From an uncultured Clostridia bacterium (GTDB taxonomy: Bacteria; Bacillota; Clostridia; TANB77; CAG-508), in contig CALXXE010000003.1 in NCBI GenBank assembly GCA_944392605.1, forward strand, positions 1 to 64,000: a stretch of DNA of 64,000 nucleotides, read 5' to 3'. Position 1 is the first letter of the stretch. Each line of letters opens with the position of its first letter. Positions 45,330 through 56,438 of the stretch are shown piece by piece. The notes below the pieces were generated by a model, which was not told the DNA's origin, made no database searches, and saw only the letters and a program-made list of their open reading frames with translations. Both the position numbers and the translations under genes were made by a program.

Positions 45330-47459
45330 ATGCTAAAAAAACTTACATTAAATAAAGATTTCATAAATAAAGCTGTAAAATTCATGTCAGTTATAATGTT
45401 TGCATTTATTTTACTAATAATGCTTTTGGTAGACACAAGAGTAGAATATAACTATAGAAATGATGTTAAATTAAATAACTATATTTTCTTTTTAGTAGTA
45501 TTTTTAATAATTGGAATCTTGTTTGCTTTGAAAAAGCTGTTAGAAAATAAACAAGATAAAGTACAAAAGATAGTCTCAAAAATTGAAAGTAAATCTACTT
45601 TAATAATAGTAATTTTGTTTATATTATTAATTATATTTCAAGCATTAATGATAAGAAATTTATATTTTGAAACAAAATGGGATTTAGAACATGTAATAGG
45701 AACACTAAGAAATTTCTTAGAAACAGGTGTGTTTGATAATCATGCATATATAGGCTCTTATCCATATTTTAGTATATATCCTAATAACTTATTTTTAGCA
45801 AATGTATTTTGCGTAATAGGAAAAATGGTAATGATATTTTTCCAAGAAAAATATGTTTATGGAGCATTAGTTATTATAGGAACAATTTTAGTAGATATAT
45901 CTGGGATATTAACAGTAAAAACAATAGGAAATTTTACAGATAAGAAAATATTTAAAATTATAGGTATGCTTGGATTTATGGCATTTATTGGTGTATCACC
46001 TTGGCTTCTTGTGCCATATTCTGACACATATTCTATAATGTTTCCAATAGCAGTATTATACAATTACACTAAAAAGGACAAGAAGTTATATAATTATTTA
46101 CTAATTGGATTATGTAGTTATTTGGGATATTTAATAAAGCCAACTGTTATTATTGTATTGATAGCAATAGCAATAATAGAAGCTTTTAGATTATTAACTA
46201 AGATAAAAATAAAGGAAAATAGAATCCAAAGAGCTAAAAAGGTTGTTAAAAATATAATATTTGTATTGATAGGAATGGTTTTAGTATTTTTACTTAAATT
46301 CGGATTATCAAAGGTTACAAATTATGAACCAGAAAAAAAATATGAAATATCTTTTTATCATTATCTAATGATGGGAATAAATGAAGAAACTACAGGAGCT
46401 TATAATGGTGATGATGTAGTAAATTCTATTAGTCAAAATAGTTATGAAGAAAGAATAGCATATAATAAACAAGTGTTTTTAGAAAGACTAAAGTCAATGT
46501 CTGCTAAAGATTTAGCCGAGTTTTATACTAAAAAGATTTTAGTTAACTATAATGATGGAACATTAGCATGGGGAAGAGAAGGCGGATTTTATGATATAGT
46601 TAATAATAAAGATGATAGATTAGCAAATATCATGAAGAATTTCTATTATAATGATGGCAGTTTATTTTATATATTTACAGATATCATGCAATTTATATGG
46701 ATATTTATATTAGTATTTGTATTTATATGTGCTATACTAAATAAGTTTGATAAAAATATTTCAGTAGTTTTTTTAAGCTTAATAGGATTGACATTATTTA
46801 CATTACTATTTGAAGCTAGAGCAAGATACTTGTATTTATATTCAAGTTTTTATATTATAATAGCTGTACTTGGAATAGAAGCTTTACTTTATAGAAAAAG
46901 TAAAAGAGAAGAAATAAAAAGAATAGAAGGACCAGAGAAAATGAAAGAAGAAAAATTAGAAAATAATGAGAATAAAACAGAAAAAATAAAATTAAAAGAT
47001 GTAGATTTTAAAAATATAAATATGAAAACAATAAAAGGATTGTGTTTAGAATATAAAGATTTAATTTTATATGCTATATTTGGAGTATTAACAACTGTAG
47101 TTAATTTAGGAAGTTTCTTCGTTTTAAATACTTTATTACATATTGATGAAAATGTATCAAATTTTATAGCAATAGTGTTAGCTGTTTTAGTTGCATATTT
47201 TACAAATAAAGATATGGTATTCCATTCAGAGGCGGAAACAAGAAAAGAAAAATTTGTCGAATTCTGTAAGTTTATGTTAGGAAGAGCTTTTACTATGGTA
47301 ATAGAATTTGTAGGAGGAATAGTACTATTTAAATTACCAATACCACATATTATTACTAAAGCAGCTTTAACAGTAATAGTTATTATTTTAAATTTCTTTA
47401 TTAGTAAATTCTTTGCATTTAAAATAAAGAAGAAAGATGAAAATTTAGTAGAAGAATAA
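45330..47459 (+). CDS. Fusion of GT-C membrane enzyme and GtrA flippase domain
   Basis: 709 residues. Residues 1-530 are a GT-C-like membrane protein with about twelve helices (VPYSDTYSIMFPIAVLYNYT, HYLMMGINEETTGAYNGDDV). After a charged linker (about 530-575, rich in Lys/Glu) comes a GtrA domain of four helices: LILYAIFGVLTTVVNLGSFF, IAIVLAVLVAYFTNKDMVFH, FCKFMLGRAFTMVIEF and ILNFFISKFFAFK. GtrA proteins flip polyprenyl-linked sugars, so this one protein may both flip and transfer the sugar made by its GtrB-type neighbour. A paralogue without GtrA lies at 48593. Confidence 0.82.
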   Translation: MLKKLTLNKDFINKAVKFMSVIMFAFILLIMLLVDTRVEYNYRNDVKLNNYIFFLVVFLIIGILFALKKLLENKQDKVQKIVSKIESKSTLIIVILFILLIIFQALMIRNLYFETKWDLEHVIGTLRNFLETGVFDNHAYIGSYPYFSIYPNNLFLANVFCVIGKMVMIFFQEKYVYGALVIIGTILVDISGILTVKTIGNFTDKKIFKIIGMLGFMAFIGVSPWLLVPYSDTYSIMFPIAVLYNYTKKDKKLYNYLLIGLCSYLGYLIKPTVIIVLIAIAIIEAFRLLTKIKIKENRIQRAKKVVKNIIFVLIGMVLVFLLKFGLSKVTNYEPEKKYEISFYHYLMMGINEETTGAYNGDDVVNSISQNSYEERIAYNKQVFLERLKSMSAKDLAEFYTKKILVNYNDGTLAWGREGGFYDIVNNKDDRLANIMKNFYYNDGSLFYIFTDIMQFIWIFILVFVFICAILNKFDKNISVVFLSLIGLTLFTLLFEARARYLYLYSSFYIIIAVLGIEALLYRKSKREEIKRIEGPEKMKEEKLENNENKTEKIKLKDVDFKNINMKTIKGLCLEYKDLILYAIFGVLTTVVNLGSFFVLNTLLHIDENVSNFIAIVLAVLVAYFTNKDMVFHSEAETRKEKFVEFCKFMLGRAFTMVIEFVGGIVLFKLPIPHIITKAALTVIVIILNFFISKFFAFKIKKKDENLVEE

Positions 47460-47490
47460 AAATGAAAAATAATATAAAAGGAAGGTAAAA

Positions 47491-48429
47491 ATGATGGATA
47501 AGATAGCAGTATTAATACCATGTTATAATGAAAGTAAAACAATAAAAAAGGTAGTAGAAGATTTTAAGAAAGAACTACCAGAAGCAACAATATATGTATA
47601 TGATAATAATTCAAAAGATGGAACAGACAAGATAGCAAGAAAAGCAGGTGCAGTAGTTAGATATGAAAGAAGACAAGGAAAAGGAAATGTAATAAGAAGT
47701 ATGTTTCGTGATATAGATGCTGAGTGCTATATCATGGCAGATGGAGATGATACATATCCAGCAGACTATGCAAAAGAAATGTGTAATGCAGTATTAGAAA
47801 GAAATGCAGATATGGTAGTAGGAGATAGATTATCATCAACATATTTTACAGAAAACAAAAGACCATTTCATAATTTAGGAAATGTGCTTGTTCGAAAACT
47901 AATAAATATGATATATAAAAGTGACATAAGAGATGTAATGACAGGATATAGAGCATTTAGTTATGAATTTGTAAAAACATTTCCAGTATTATCAAAAGGA
48001 TTTGAGATAGAAACAGAAATGACAATACATTCATTAGATAAAAATATGAATGTAGAGAATGTGGTAATAGAATATAGAGATAGACCAGATGGAAGCGAAT
48101 CAAAGTTAAACACATATACAGATGGAATGAAAGTAATAAAAACAATAGTAACTTTATATAAAGATTACAGACCATTCTCATTTTTTACATGGGTAGCGGT
48201 AATACTTGCTTTAATAGGACTAGGATTCTTAATACCAGTATTAATAGATTATGTTAAAACAGGCTTAGTACCAAAAATGCCATCATTTGTAGCCAGTGTA
48301 TTTTTCTTTATATGCAGTATACAATCATTCTTTGGAGGATTAATATTACAAACAGTAATAAAGAGAAGTAAACAAGATTTTGAGATAAAATTGAATCAAT
48401 ATAAGGATAGGTTTAATGATTTGAAATAA
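47491..48429 (+). CDS. GT2 glycosyltransferase (DPM1-like) with membrane tail
   Basis: 312 residues: MDKIAVLIPCYNESKTIKKV, YVYDNNSKDGTDKI, GKGNVIRSMFRDIDAECYIM, ADGDDTYPADYA (metal site), VGDRLSSTYF and MTGYRAFSYEFVKTFP. Two C-terminal membrane helices (around 231-255 and 268-290). Likely another polyprenyl-phosphate sugar synthase, sitting between two paralogous GT-C genes. An ATG repeats at codon 2, so the start may be one codon later. Confidence 0.86.
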   Translation: MMDKIAVLIPCYNESKTIKKVVEDFKKELPEATIYVYDNNSKDGTDKIARKAGAVVRYERRQGKGNVIRSMFRDIDAECYIMADGDDTYPADYAKEMCNAVLERNADMVVGDRLSSTYFTENKRPFHNLGNVLVRKLINMIYKSDIRDVMTGYRAFSYEFVKTFPVLSKGFEIETEMTIHSLDKNMNVENVVIEYRDRPDGSESKLNTYTDGMKVIKTIVTLYKDYRPFSFFTWVAVILALIGLGFLIPVLIDYVKTGLVPKMPSFVASVFFFICSIQSFFGGLILQTVIKRSKQDFEIKLNQYKDRFNDLK

Positions 48430-48440
48430 AAAGAGTAAGA

Positions 48441-48590
48441 ATGAAAAAAGATTCAAACAGTAATTATTTATGTTTGATGGTAAAATAGAGGATAAAAAGA
48501 TTTACCAAAAGAGACTATATAATTTTAGCAATTACATCTTTAATATATATGATTGATAAGAAAAAAATATTGAAAAATAAAAGGGAAAAG
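48441..48590 (+). pseudogene. Remnant of a membrane glycosyltransferase start
   Basis: An ATG frame stops after 15 codons; the same frame then reads KRFTKRDYIILAITSLIYMI (about 48492-48553), like the first cytosolic residues and first helix of GT39-type proteins, before degenerating. It has no ribosome site of note. It looks like a trace of a third transferase gene lost between the paralogues, with low certainty. Confidence 0.4.
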
Positions 48591-48592
48591 TT

Positions 48593-50182
48593 ATGCAAAA
48601 GAGAAATTTTTTTAATGAAGATTTTATAAATAAAGTCGTAAAATTTATGTCAATAATTATGCTAGCATCTATTTTGCCTATAATGCTTTTTATAGATACA
48701 AGGGTATATTATTATTATAGAAATGGGATTAAATTAGATAACTATATTTTATTTTTAGGTATTTTTTTAATAATTGTAATTTTATTTGGAATAAAAAAAT
48801 TATTAAAAAATAAACGAGACAAAGTAAAAAATATAATTACAAAGATTGAGAGAAAAACAACAATAATAATAGTAGTACTGTTTATATTATTAATTGCATT
48901 CCAAGTATTAATGGTAAAAGATTTGTATTTTGAAACAGGTTGGGATGTAGAACATATCACAAAAGCAATTAAAAACTTTTTAAAAACAGGTATTCTAGAT
49001 GATAGGTCAATCTTTGACGGGCATAAATATTTTAGCATATATCCCAATAATTTATTTTTAACAAATATATTTGTAATAATATCAAAAATAGTAACATCAA
49101 TATTTGGAGAACAATATTTTTATAGAGCTTTAGTAATTATTGGAGTAATATTAGTGGATTTGGCAGGAATACTAACAGTAAAGACAATAGGAAATTTTAC
49201 AGATAAAAAAACTTTTAAAATAATAGGAGCTCTTGTATTTATATTATTTATAGGAACATCACCTTGGATACTTGTACCATATTCTGATACATATTCTATA
49301 TTATTCCCAATAGCAATATTATATAATTACACTAAAAAAGATAAAAAATTATATAACTATTTACTAATTGGTTTATGTAGTTATATGGGATATTTAATAA
49401 AGCCAACCGTCTTAATTGTATTAATAGCAATAGTAATAATAGAAGGCTATATGCTTTTATTAAATATAAAAATAAAAGAAAATATAAAAACAAGAGCAAG
49501 AAAGGTAATTAAAAATGTAATTTTCGTACTAATAGGCGTAATGTTAGTCTTTTTACTAAAATTTGCTCTATCAAAGGTTACGAATTACCAATTAGATAAG
49601 AAATATGAATTATCATTCTATCATTATTTAATGATGGGAATAAACGAAAGAACAGTTGGTGCATATAATGGAGAAGATGTAAAAAATTCTATTACAAAAA
49701 GCAGTTATGAAGAAAGAATTCAATATAATAAACAAGTATTTTTAGAAAGATTAAAGTCAATGTCAGTAAGCGACATAATAAATTTTTATACTACAAAAAT
49801 GTTAGTTAACTATAATGATGGAACTTTTGCTTGGGGAAAAGAAGGTGGATTTTATAAAGAGATTAATTATAATAATGATTGGTTAGCAAAAATCTTGAAA
49901 AGCTATTATTATAATTATGGTAAGAGATCTACTATATTTACAAATATAATGCAATTTATATGGATATTTATATTAGTTTTTGATTTAATATGTGCTATAT
50001 TAAAAAAATTTGATAGAAATCTAGCGGTAGCATTTTTAAGTTTAATTGGATTAACATTATTTCTTCTATTATTTGAAGCTAGAGCAAGATATTTGTATTT
50101 ATATTCTAGCTTTTACATTTTAATAGCCGTATTAGGAATAGAAGTGATTTTATATAAATGTGAAAGAAGTAAGAATAATTAA
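48593..50182 (+). CDS. GT-C like membrane glycosyltransferase (paralogue, no GtrA)
   Basis: 529 residues, about twelve membrane helices. Matches the first 520 residues of the 45330 protein nearly throughout: VPYSDTYSILFPIAILYNYT, HYLMMGINERTVGAYNGEDV, SSYEERIQYNKQVFLERLKS and LLFEARARYLYLYSSFYI. The C-terminal GtrA domain is absent. Probably transfers a sugar from polyprenyl phosphate; last gene of this group. Confidence 0.78.
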   Translation: MQKRNFFNEDFINKVVKFMSIIMLASILPIMLFIDTRVYYYYRNGIKLDNYILFLGIFLIIVILFGIKKLLKNKRDKVKNIITKIERKTTIIIVVLFILLIAFQVLMVKDLYFETGWDVEHITKAIKNFLKTGILDDRSIFDGHKYFSIYPNNLFLTNIFVIISKIVTSIFGEQYFYRALVIIGVILVDLAGILTVKTIGNFTDKKTFKIIGALVFILFIGTSPWILVPYSDTYSILFPIAILYNYTKKDKKLYNYLLIGLCSYMGYLIKPTVLIVLIAIVIIEGYMLLLNIKIKENIKTRARKVIKNVIFVLIGVMLVFLLKFALSKVTNYQLDKKYELSFYHYLMMGINERTVGAYNGEDVKNSITKSSYEERIQYNKQVFLERLKSMSVSDIINFYTTKMLVNYNDGTFAWGKEGGFYKEINYNNDWLAKILKSYYYNYGKRSTIFTNIMQFIWIFILVFDLICAILKKFDRNLAVAFLSLIGLTLFLLLFEARARYLYLYSSFYILIAVLGIEVILYKCERSKNN

Positions 50183-50210
50183 TAATGAATGTAAAAGAGA
50201 GTAGAAACAA

Positions 50211-50246
50211 AATAGAGGAATTGTTGTCGATTCTTCTATTTTTTTG
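50211..50246 (+). terminator. Terminator after the GT-C gene
   Basis: AATAGAGGAAT / ATTCTTCTATT stem with one G-T pair, followed by seven T. Confidence 0.85.
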
Positions 50247-50257
50247 TCGAATTTTCG

Positions 50258-50286
50258 TTGACAATAGGTATTAAATGTAGTACATT
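50258..50286 (+). promoter_or_regulatory. Promoter of the GH13 gene
   Basis: TTGACA (50258-50263), 17 bases, TACATT (50281-50286). Confidence 0.65.
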
Positions 50287-50353
50287 TTAGATATGACCTT
50301 GTTTGTTAAAGGTTAGAAATAGTTCGGGTCGCACAATATAGAAAGGAGACATG

Positions 50354-52237
50354 ATGGACGAACTTATTCGGGTTATGACATCTCCTACTCAGGAGGTGGA
50401 AGTTGGAAAAACGTTTCGGGTAACGCTGGAAATCTCAAATACATTTGGGTGGATTGGGAACGTACAGGTTGTGTTTAACCAGTACGGAGAGAGTCCTTCC
50501 ATTGTCAAACAAATGAAGAAAGAAGAAGAAAATGATGGTATTAGCATGTACTGTGCTGAGGTACAGTTTGATAGGCTTGGTAATTATTTCTTCTTCTTTT
50601 CTTTGGAGATTAACGGCGAAGCAAAGGCTATCAAGATTAGTCGCAAGACAAATCAGCCTGAGCTCATGTATTCATGGGACGAATCCCCCTATTGGAGGGA
50701 GCTAGTAATCCAGCAAGGATTCGAAGTCCCAGAGTGGTCGCAAGATGCGATTGCGTATCAAGTCTTTATCGACAGATTTTGTAAGGGAGGTAAGGCACAA
50801 GGAACACAACAAGGACGGCAATATCGAGTCTGGGAAGATTTCCCTGATTGGCATAGAAACAGCAATGGACAATTCCACAACAACGACTTCTTCTGTGGAA
50901 ACATAGAAGGAATCTGCGAGAAGTTGGAATATCTCAAGAGTCTATCTGTTGACATTGTGTATCTTTCTCCTATCAACGAGAGTCTGTATAGGTATGAAAG
51001 GTATGCTTCTACCAATCACATGGAAATTGATCCAGATGCCGGCACTTTTGAGGATTTGGACAAGCTGCATAAGAAGGCAAATGAGATGGGGATGCACGTC
51101 ATTCTAGACATTGCTTTCAATCACTGCAGTAGTGATAATCCAATCTTCAAGGAGGCAATGAGTAATCCGAACTCAAAGTATCGGGATTGGTTCTATATCA
51201 ACGGAAACAGCTATATCTGCTGGTATGGAATCTTTACTGATATGCCAATCTTCAACCAGAACAGTAAGGATTATCAGGATTATGTCTATGGCGAGAACGG
51301 TGTGGTTGCAAAATTTGCACCGTATGTTGATGGCTTTAGGCTTGATCTTGCAAGTGAACTTCAGCCTTTTGTGTTGGAGGGAATCCGGAATCGTGCAAAC
51401 CAGTATGGTAAGCACCTGATTTTGGGTGAATATTGGCATAAGGTTCCGGTTGGAATCTTGGGTAAGGGCTTGGATTGCCCAACGAACTATCCTTTTACAG
51501 ATGCAATTCTGAAGTTTGTTGCATTTGGAAGGGGTTCCGACTTTGTCGGTAAGATTTATGATGTGCTTGAGAGCTATCCTAAGAAGACCATTGATACAAT
51601 GTTCAACTCTCTTGATACGCACGATATGATGAGGGCAATCACAATTCTCTCACTTAAGTGCGTTAGAGATGAGCCGGACAGAATCTGGGAAATCGATAAG
51701 GAAGGCTCAAGGTGGCATGTCGTAAGGAACGGTAGAGGTGAGTTTCTCACCGATGACTTCAGACAATTTGAGTTTGATAACGACAAACTCAGAAAGGAAG
51801 AATATGACCTAGCAACAAGAAGACTCAAGGTGGCTGTCATCTTGCAATACTTCCTGCCAGGAATTCCTTGTACGTTCTATGGGACAGAAGTAGGTCTTCA
51901 CGGATTCAAGGATCCGTTCAACCGAAAGTGCTTCCCTTGGAATGAGGAGGACCAAGACAAAGAACTCCTTAGCTTCTACCAAGAAATTGGTAAGTTTAGG
52001 AAGCTCTATCATGGAGCAGGAAGCAGCTTTGAAGTGCTGTATGCAGACCAGGACGTTTTCATCTTCGAAAGGAGAAATGAGACAAACTCTGTGTTTGTTG
52101 CAGTGAACAGAGGCAAGCAGAGACGATATGTCGATGTGCCTGAAGACTTCAAGGGTGATGTGAAGACATTCACTTTGAACGCGAACACGGACCAGAACTA
52201 TTTGGAGCCGTACGGAGGGATGATTATCCTGAAGTAA
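50354..52237 (+). CDS. GH13 glycosidase (cyclomaltodextrinase/neopullulanase type), foreign codon use
   Basis: About 627 residues with no signal peptide, so cytosolic. An N-terminal beta-sandwich (1-120) as in CBM34-type enzymes, then a TIM barrel: DAIAYQVFIDRFCKG, GNIEGICEKLEYLKSLSVDI, VILDIAFNH, the nucleophile Asp in GFRLDLASEL, the acid Glu in LILGEYW and the third acid in LDTHDMMR. It cuts alpha-glucans or maltodextrins. Two ATG codons adjoin; the second is better spaced from AAAGGAG. GC-richer codon use, including five in-frame CGG codons at conserved-looking Arg positions (for example SKYRDWFY), sets it apart from its neighbours. Own promoter and terminator. Confidence 0.9.
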   Translation: MDELIRVMTSPTQEVEVGKTFRVTLEISNTFGWIGNVQVVFNQYGESPSIVKQMKKEEENDGISMYCAEVQFDRLGNYFFFFSLEINGEAKAIKISRKTNQPELMYSWDESPYWRELVIQQGFEVPEWSQDAIAYQVFIDRFCKGGKAQGTQQGRQYRVWEDFPDWHRNSNGQFHNNDFFCGNIEGICEKLEYLKSLSVDIVYLSPINESLYRYERYASTNHMEIDPDAGTFEDLDKLHKKANEMGMHVILDIAFNHCSSDNPIFKEAMSNPNSKYRDWFYINGNSYICWYGIFTDMPIFNQNSKDYQDYVYGENGVVAKFAPYVDGFRLDLASELQPFVLEGIRNRANQYGKHLILGEYWHKVPVGILGKGLDCPTNYPFTDAILKFVAFGRGSDFVGKIYDVLESYPKKTIDTMFNSLDTHDMMRAITILSLKCVRDEPDRIWEIDKEGSRWHVVRNGRGEFLTDDFRQFEFDNDKLRKEEYDLATRRLKVAVILQYFLPGIPCTFYGTEVGLHGFKDPFNRKCFPWNEEDQDKELLSFYQEIGKFRKLYHGAGSSFEVLYADQDVFIFERRNETNSVFVAVNRGKQRRYVDVPEDFKGDVKTFTLNANTDQNYLEPYGGMIILK

Positions 52238-52242
52238 GCTTT

Positions 52243-52277
52243 AAGAGGAGGAGAGGCAATGCTCTCCTCCTTCTTTT
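52243..52277 (+). terminator. GC-rich terminator of the GH13 gene
   Basis: GGAGGAGAG / CTCTCCTCC stem, loop GCAATG, then TTCTTTTG. Confidence 0.88.
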
Positions 52278-52358
52278 GAGTAAAATAAATAAAAAATGAA
52301 TAACAAATAATGTAAATAGGATATAGTATAATATAATAGTATAATTTAATAATAAAGG

Positions 52359-52387
52359 TTGTAAAAATAAGGAAAATATAGTATAAT
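52359..52387 (+). promoter_or_regulatory. Promoter of trpS
   Basis: TTGTAA (52359-52364), 17 bases, TATAAT (52382-52387). No T-box-like leader lies between it and the gene. Confidence 0.65.
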
Positions 52388-52429
52388 AGCCAAAGAGAGA
52401 AGAAAGAAAAGAGAAGAGGGAAAAGCGAT

Positions 52430-53440
52430 ATGGAGAAAAAGAGAATATTAACAGGAGATAGACCAACAGGAAGATTACATATAGGACATTACTTTGGTTC
52501 AATAAAAAAGAGAGTAGAAATGCAAGAAAGTGGATTATATGACCCATATATTCTAATTGCTGATGTTCAAGCATTAACAGATAACTTTAATAATCCAGAA
52601 AAAGTAAGAAAAAATGTAAGAGAGGTAGCAATAGATTACTTATCATGTGGAATAGACCCTAAGAAAACAACAATATATATACAATCAATGATACCAGAAA
52701 CAGCAGAACTTACAGTTTTCTATTCTAACTTAGTAACAATAGCAAGATTACAAAGAAATCCAACTGTAAAAACAGAAATAGCACAAAAAAGAGACTTGTT
52801 TGGAGAAAGTGTAACATATGGATTTTTAGGATATCCTGTAAGCCAAGCAGCAGATATAACAGCATTTGAAGGAGAACTAGTACCAGTAGGAGAAGATCAA
52901 TTACCATTAATAGAACAAACAAGAGAAATAGTAAGAAAATTCAATAGTATATATGGTAATGTTCTAGTAGAACCACAAGCAGTATTATCAAGTGAAAAAA
53001 GAATAAAAGGATTAGATGGAAATGATAAAATGGGAAAATCACTAGGAAATGCAATATATTTATCAGATAGTGAAGAAGAAATAACGAAGAAGGTAATGAG
53101 TGCTATAACAGATCCAAATAGAATAAAAAAAGATGATTTAGGAAATCCTGATATATGCATGGTAGCTTATTATCATAAATTATTTAGTAAGCCTGAAGAA
53201 GTAGAAGCAGTATGCAAGGAATGTAGAGAAGGAAAACGTGGTTGTGTACAATGTAAAAAACAACTTGCCAAAAATATAGCTGATGAACTAAAACCAATAA
53301 GAGAAAAAAGAGCATATTATGAGCTACATCCAGAAGAAGTAGATAAAATATTAATAGAAGGAACTAAAAAAGCGAGAGAAGTAGCAAAAGAAACTATGAA
53401 AAAAGTTAAAAAAGCAATGAAATTAGATTATTTTGAATAA
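52430..53440 (+). CDS. trpS: Tryptophanyl-tRNA synthetase
   Basis: 336 residues, class I synthetase. HIGH-type motif as RLHIGHYFGS near 15-24, GYPVSQAADI as Trp pocket region, VGEDQLPLIEQTREI, and the KMSKS loop as GNDKMGKSLGN near 200. Normal length and ends KLDYFE. It attaches Trp to its tRNA. Flanked by foreign GH13 cassette upstream and a REP-like repeat directly after its stop. Confidence 0.95.
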   Translation: MEKKRILTGDRPTGRLHIGHYFGSIKKRVEMQESGLYDPYILIADVQALTDNFNNPEKVRKNVREVAIDYLSCGIDPKKTTIYIQSMIPETAELTVFYSNLVTIARLQRNPTVKTEIAQKRDLFGESVTYGFLGYPVSQAADITAFEGELVPVGEDQLPLIEQTREIVRKFNSIYGNVLVEPQAVLSSEKRIKGLDGNDKMGKSLGNAIYLSDSEEEITKKVMSAITDPNRIKKDDLGNPDICMVAYYHKLFSKPEEVEAVCKECREGKRGCVQCKKQLAKNIADELKPIREKRAYYELHPEEVDKILIEGTKKAREVAKETMKKVKKAMKLDYFE

Positions 53441-53441
53441 T

Positions 53442-53487
53442 AGGGGACGTTTCCTTTTGTCAGTTTTCCGACAGTTTGGGACACATC
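53442..53487. repeat. Solo REP-like element matching the RAYT element end
   Basis: Begins two bases after the trpS stop. Carries GGGGACGTTTCCTTTTG and TGGGACACAT, both found in the same order at the left end of the transposase element at 60673, but here with a further 17 bases between them that form their own TGTC...GACA pairing. It fits a non-autonomous copy moved by the REP-type transposase. Confidence 0.75.
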
Positions 53488-53517
53488 TTTTATAAAATAA
53501 AATAAATGGAGGTAAAG

Positions 53518-55436
<1,919 letters not shown>

Positions 55437-55471
55437 AGTTTTAGTAAAATATTTGAAAGAAGGAAAATGAT

Positions 55472-55972
55472 ATGAAAACAGGAAAAAGAAAAGATTATTT
55501 ATCATGGGACGAATATTTTATGGCAATTGCAAAACTATCAGCAAAGAGAAGTAAAGACCCATCTACACAAGTAGGAGCTTGTATTGTAAGTAATGATAAT
55601 AGGATATTATCAATAGGATATAATGGAGCGCCAAATGGATTTAATGATGATAATTTTCCTTGGGATAGAGAAGGAGAAAATCTAGAAACAAAATATCCAT
55701 ATGTATGCCATGCTGAGTTAAATGCTATTTTAAATTATAGAGGAAGTAAAAAAGATTTAGAAAATGCCAAAATATATGTAGATTTATTTCCTTGTAATGA
55801 ATGTGCAAAACTTATTATACAATCAGGAATAAAAGAAGTGATTTATCTATCAGATAAATATTGGGACTCAGATAATAATATAGCATCTAGAAAATTATTT
55901 GATGAATGTGGTGTAAAGTATAGTAAAATCAATTTAAAACAAGAAAGAAATATAGAGATTGATTTAAAATAA
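55472..55972 (+). CDS. Deoxycytidylate (dCMP) deaminase, ComEB family
   Basis: 166 residues, zinc enzyme turning dCMP into dUMP for dTMP supply. Start [20 protein letters not shown], then [12 protein letters not shown], the active-site HAELNAI and zinc-binding PCNECAK. Deaminase-family length. The ribosome site GAAGGAAAA precedes the ATG. Confidence 0.9.
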   Translation: MKTGKRKDYLSWDEYFMAIAKLSAKRSKDPSTQVGACIVSNDNRILSIGYNGAPNGFNDDNFPWDREGENLETKYPYVCHAELNAILNYRGSKKDLENAKIYVDLFPCNECAKLIIQSGIKEVIYLSDKYWDSDNNIASRKLFDECGVKYSKINLKQERNIEIDLK

Positions 55973-55976
55973 AAAT

Positions 55977-56005
55977 AGAGGAGTAGATTTTCTACTTCTC
56001 TAAAA
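55977..56005. terminator. Bidirectional terminator between the deaminase gene and rimI
   Basis: AGAGGAGTAGA / TCTACTTCTCT with loop TTT; T-rich on both sides. It contains the end of rimI. Confidence 0.75.
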
Positions 56006-56435
56006 TTTTTGACATAAGAATTGCATTTCCATTATTATAATAATTTTTTCTTTTTCCATCTATATTAAAACCAAATTTTTCATAAAGATGAATTGCAATA
56101 GTATTATTTTCATTAACTTCTAAATTTATTTTTCTTATATTTTTATTTTTAGCTTCTAATATTATTCTATCTAAAAGTAATTTTCCAACACCTTGATTTC
56201 TACAATCTTTTTTTGTAACGATATTCATGATTTCTGCTTCATCTAAGATGATTTTTATTCCAGCAAAACCTAAAATTTCATTAGTTTCGTTTTTTACAAC
56301 AAAGTAAGTAGAATTTTTAGAATTAAGTTCATCTTTTAAAACAGAGTAATTCCAAAAATCATCAAAATCAGTATTTAAAATATCTCTTATTTGTTCTAAA
56401 TTAGATATATTCATGTAATCAACATTTAAATTCAT
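55992..56435 (-). CDS. rimI: Ribosomal-protein-alanine N-acetyltransferase RimI (GNAT)
   Basis: 147 residues. GNAT fold with acetyl-CoA loop CRNQGVGKLLLDRII near 80-94, preceded by AEIMNIVTK and followed by INLEVNENNTIAIHLYEKFG. FWNYSVLKDEL near 26 is typical of RimI. It would acetylate the N-terminus of ribosomal protein S18. It follows tsaE and tsaB on the minus strand, the usual t6A-operon order. Confidence 0.88.
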   Translation of the reverse strand: MNLNVDYMNISNLEQIRDILNTDFDDFWNYSVLKDELNSKNSTYFVVKNETNEILGFAGIKIILDEAEIMNIVTKKDCRNQGVGKLLLDRIILEAKNKNIRKINLEVNENNTIAIHLYEKFGFNIDGKRKNYYNNGNAILMSKILEK

Positions 56436-56438
56436 ATA

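Noticed and set aside
46889-47542. Minus-strand 217-codon frame opposite the GtrA fusion
   Set aside because: Shadow of the plus-strand gene; the plus-strand product has clear domain matches.
52388-52429. T-box or other riboswitch before trpS
   Set aside because: The leader is about 40 bases, purine rich, with no specifier stem or antiterminator.
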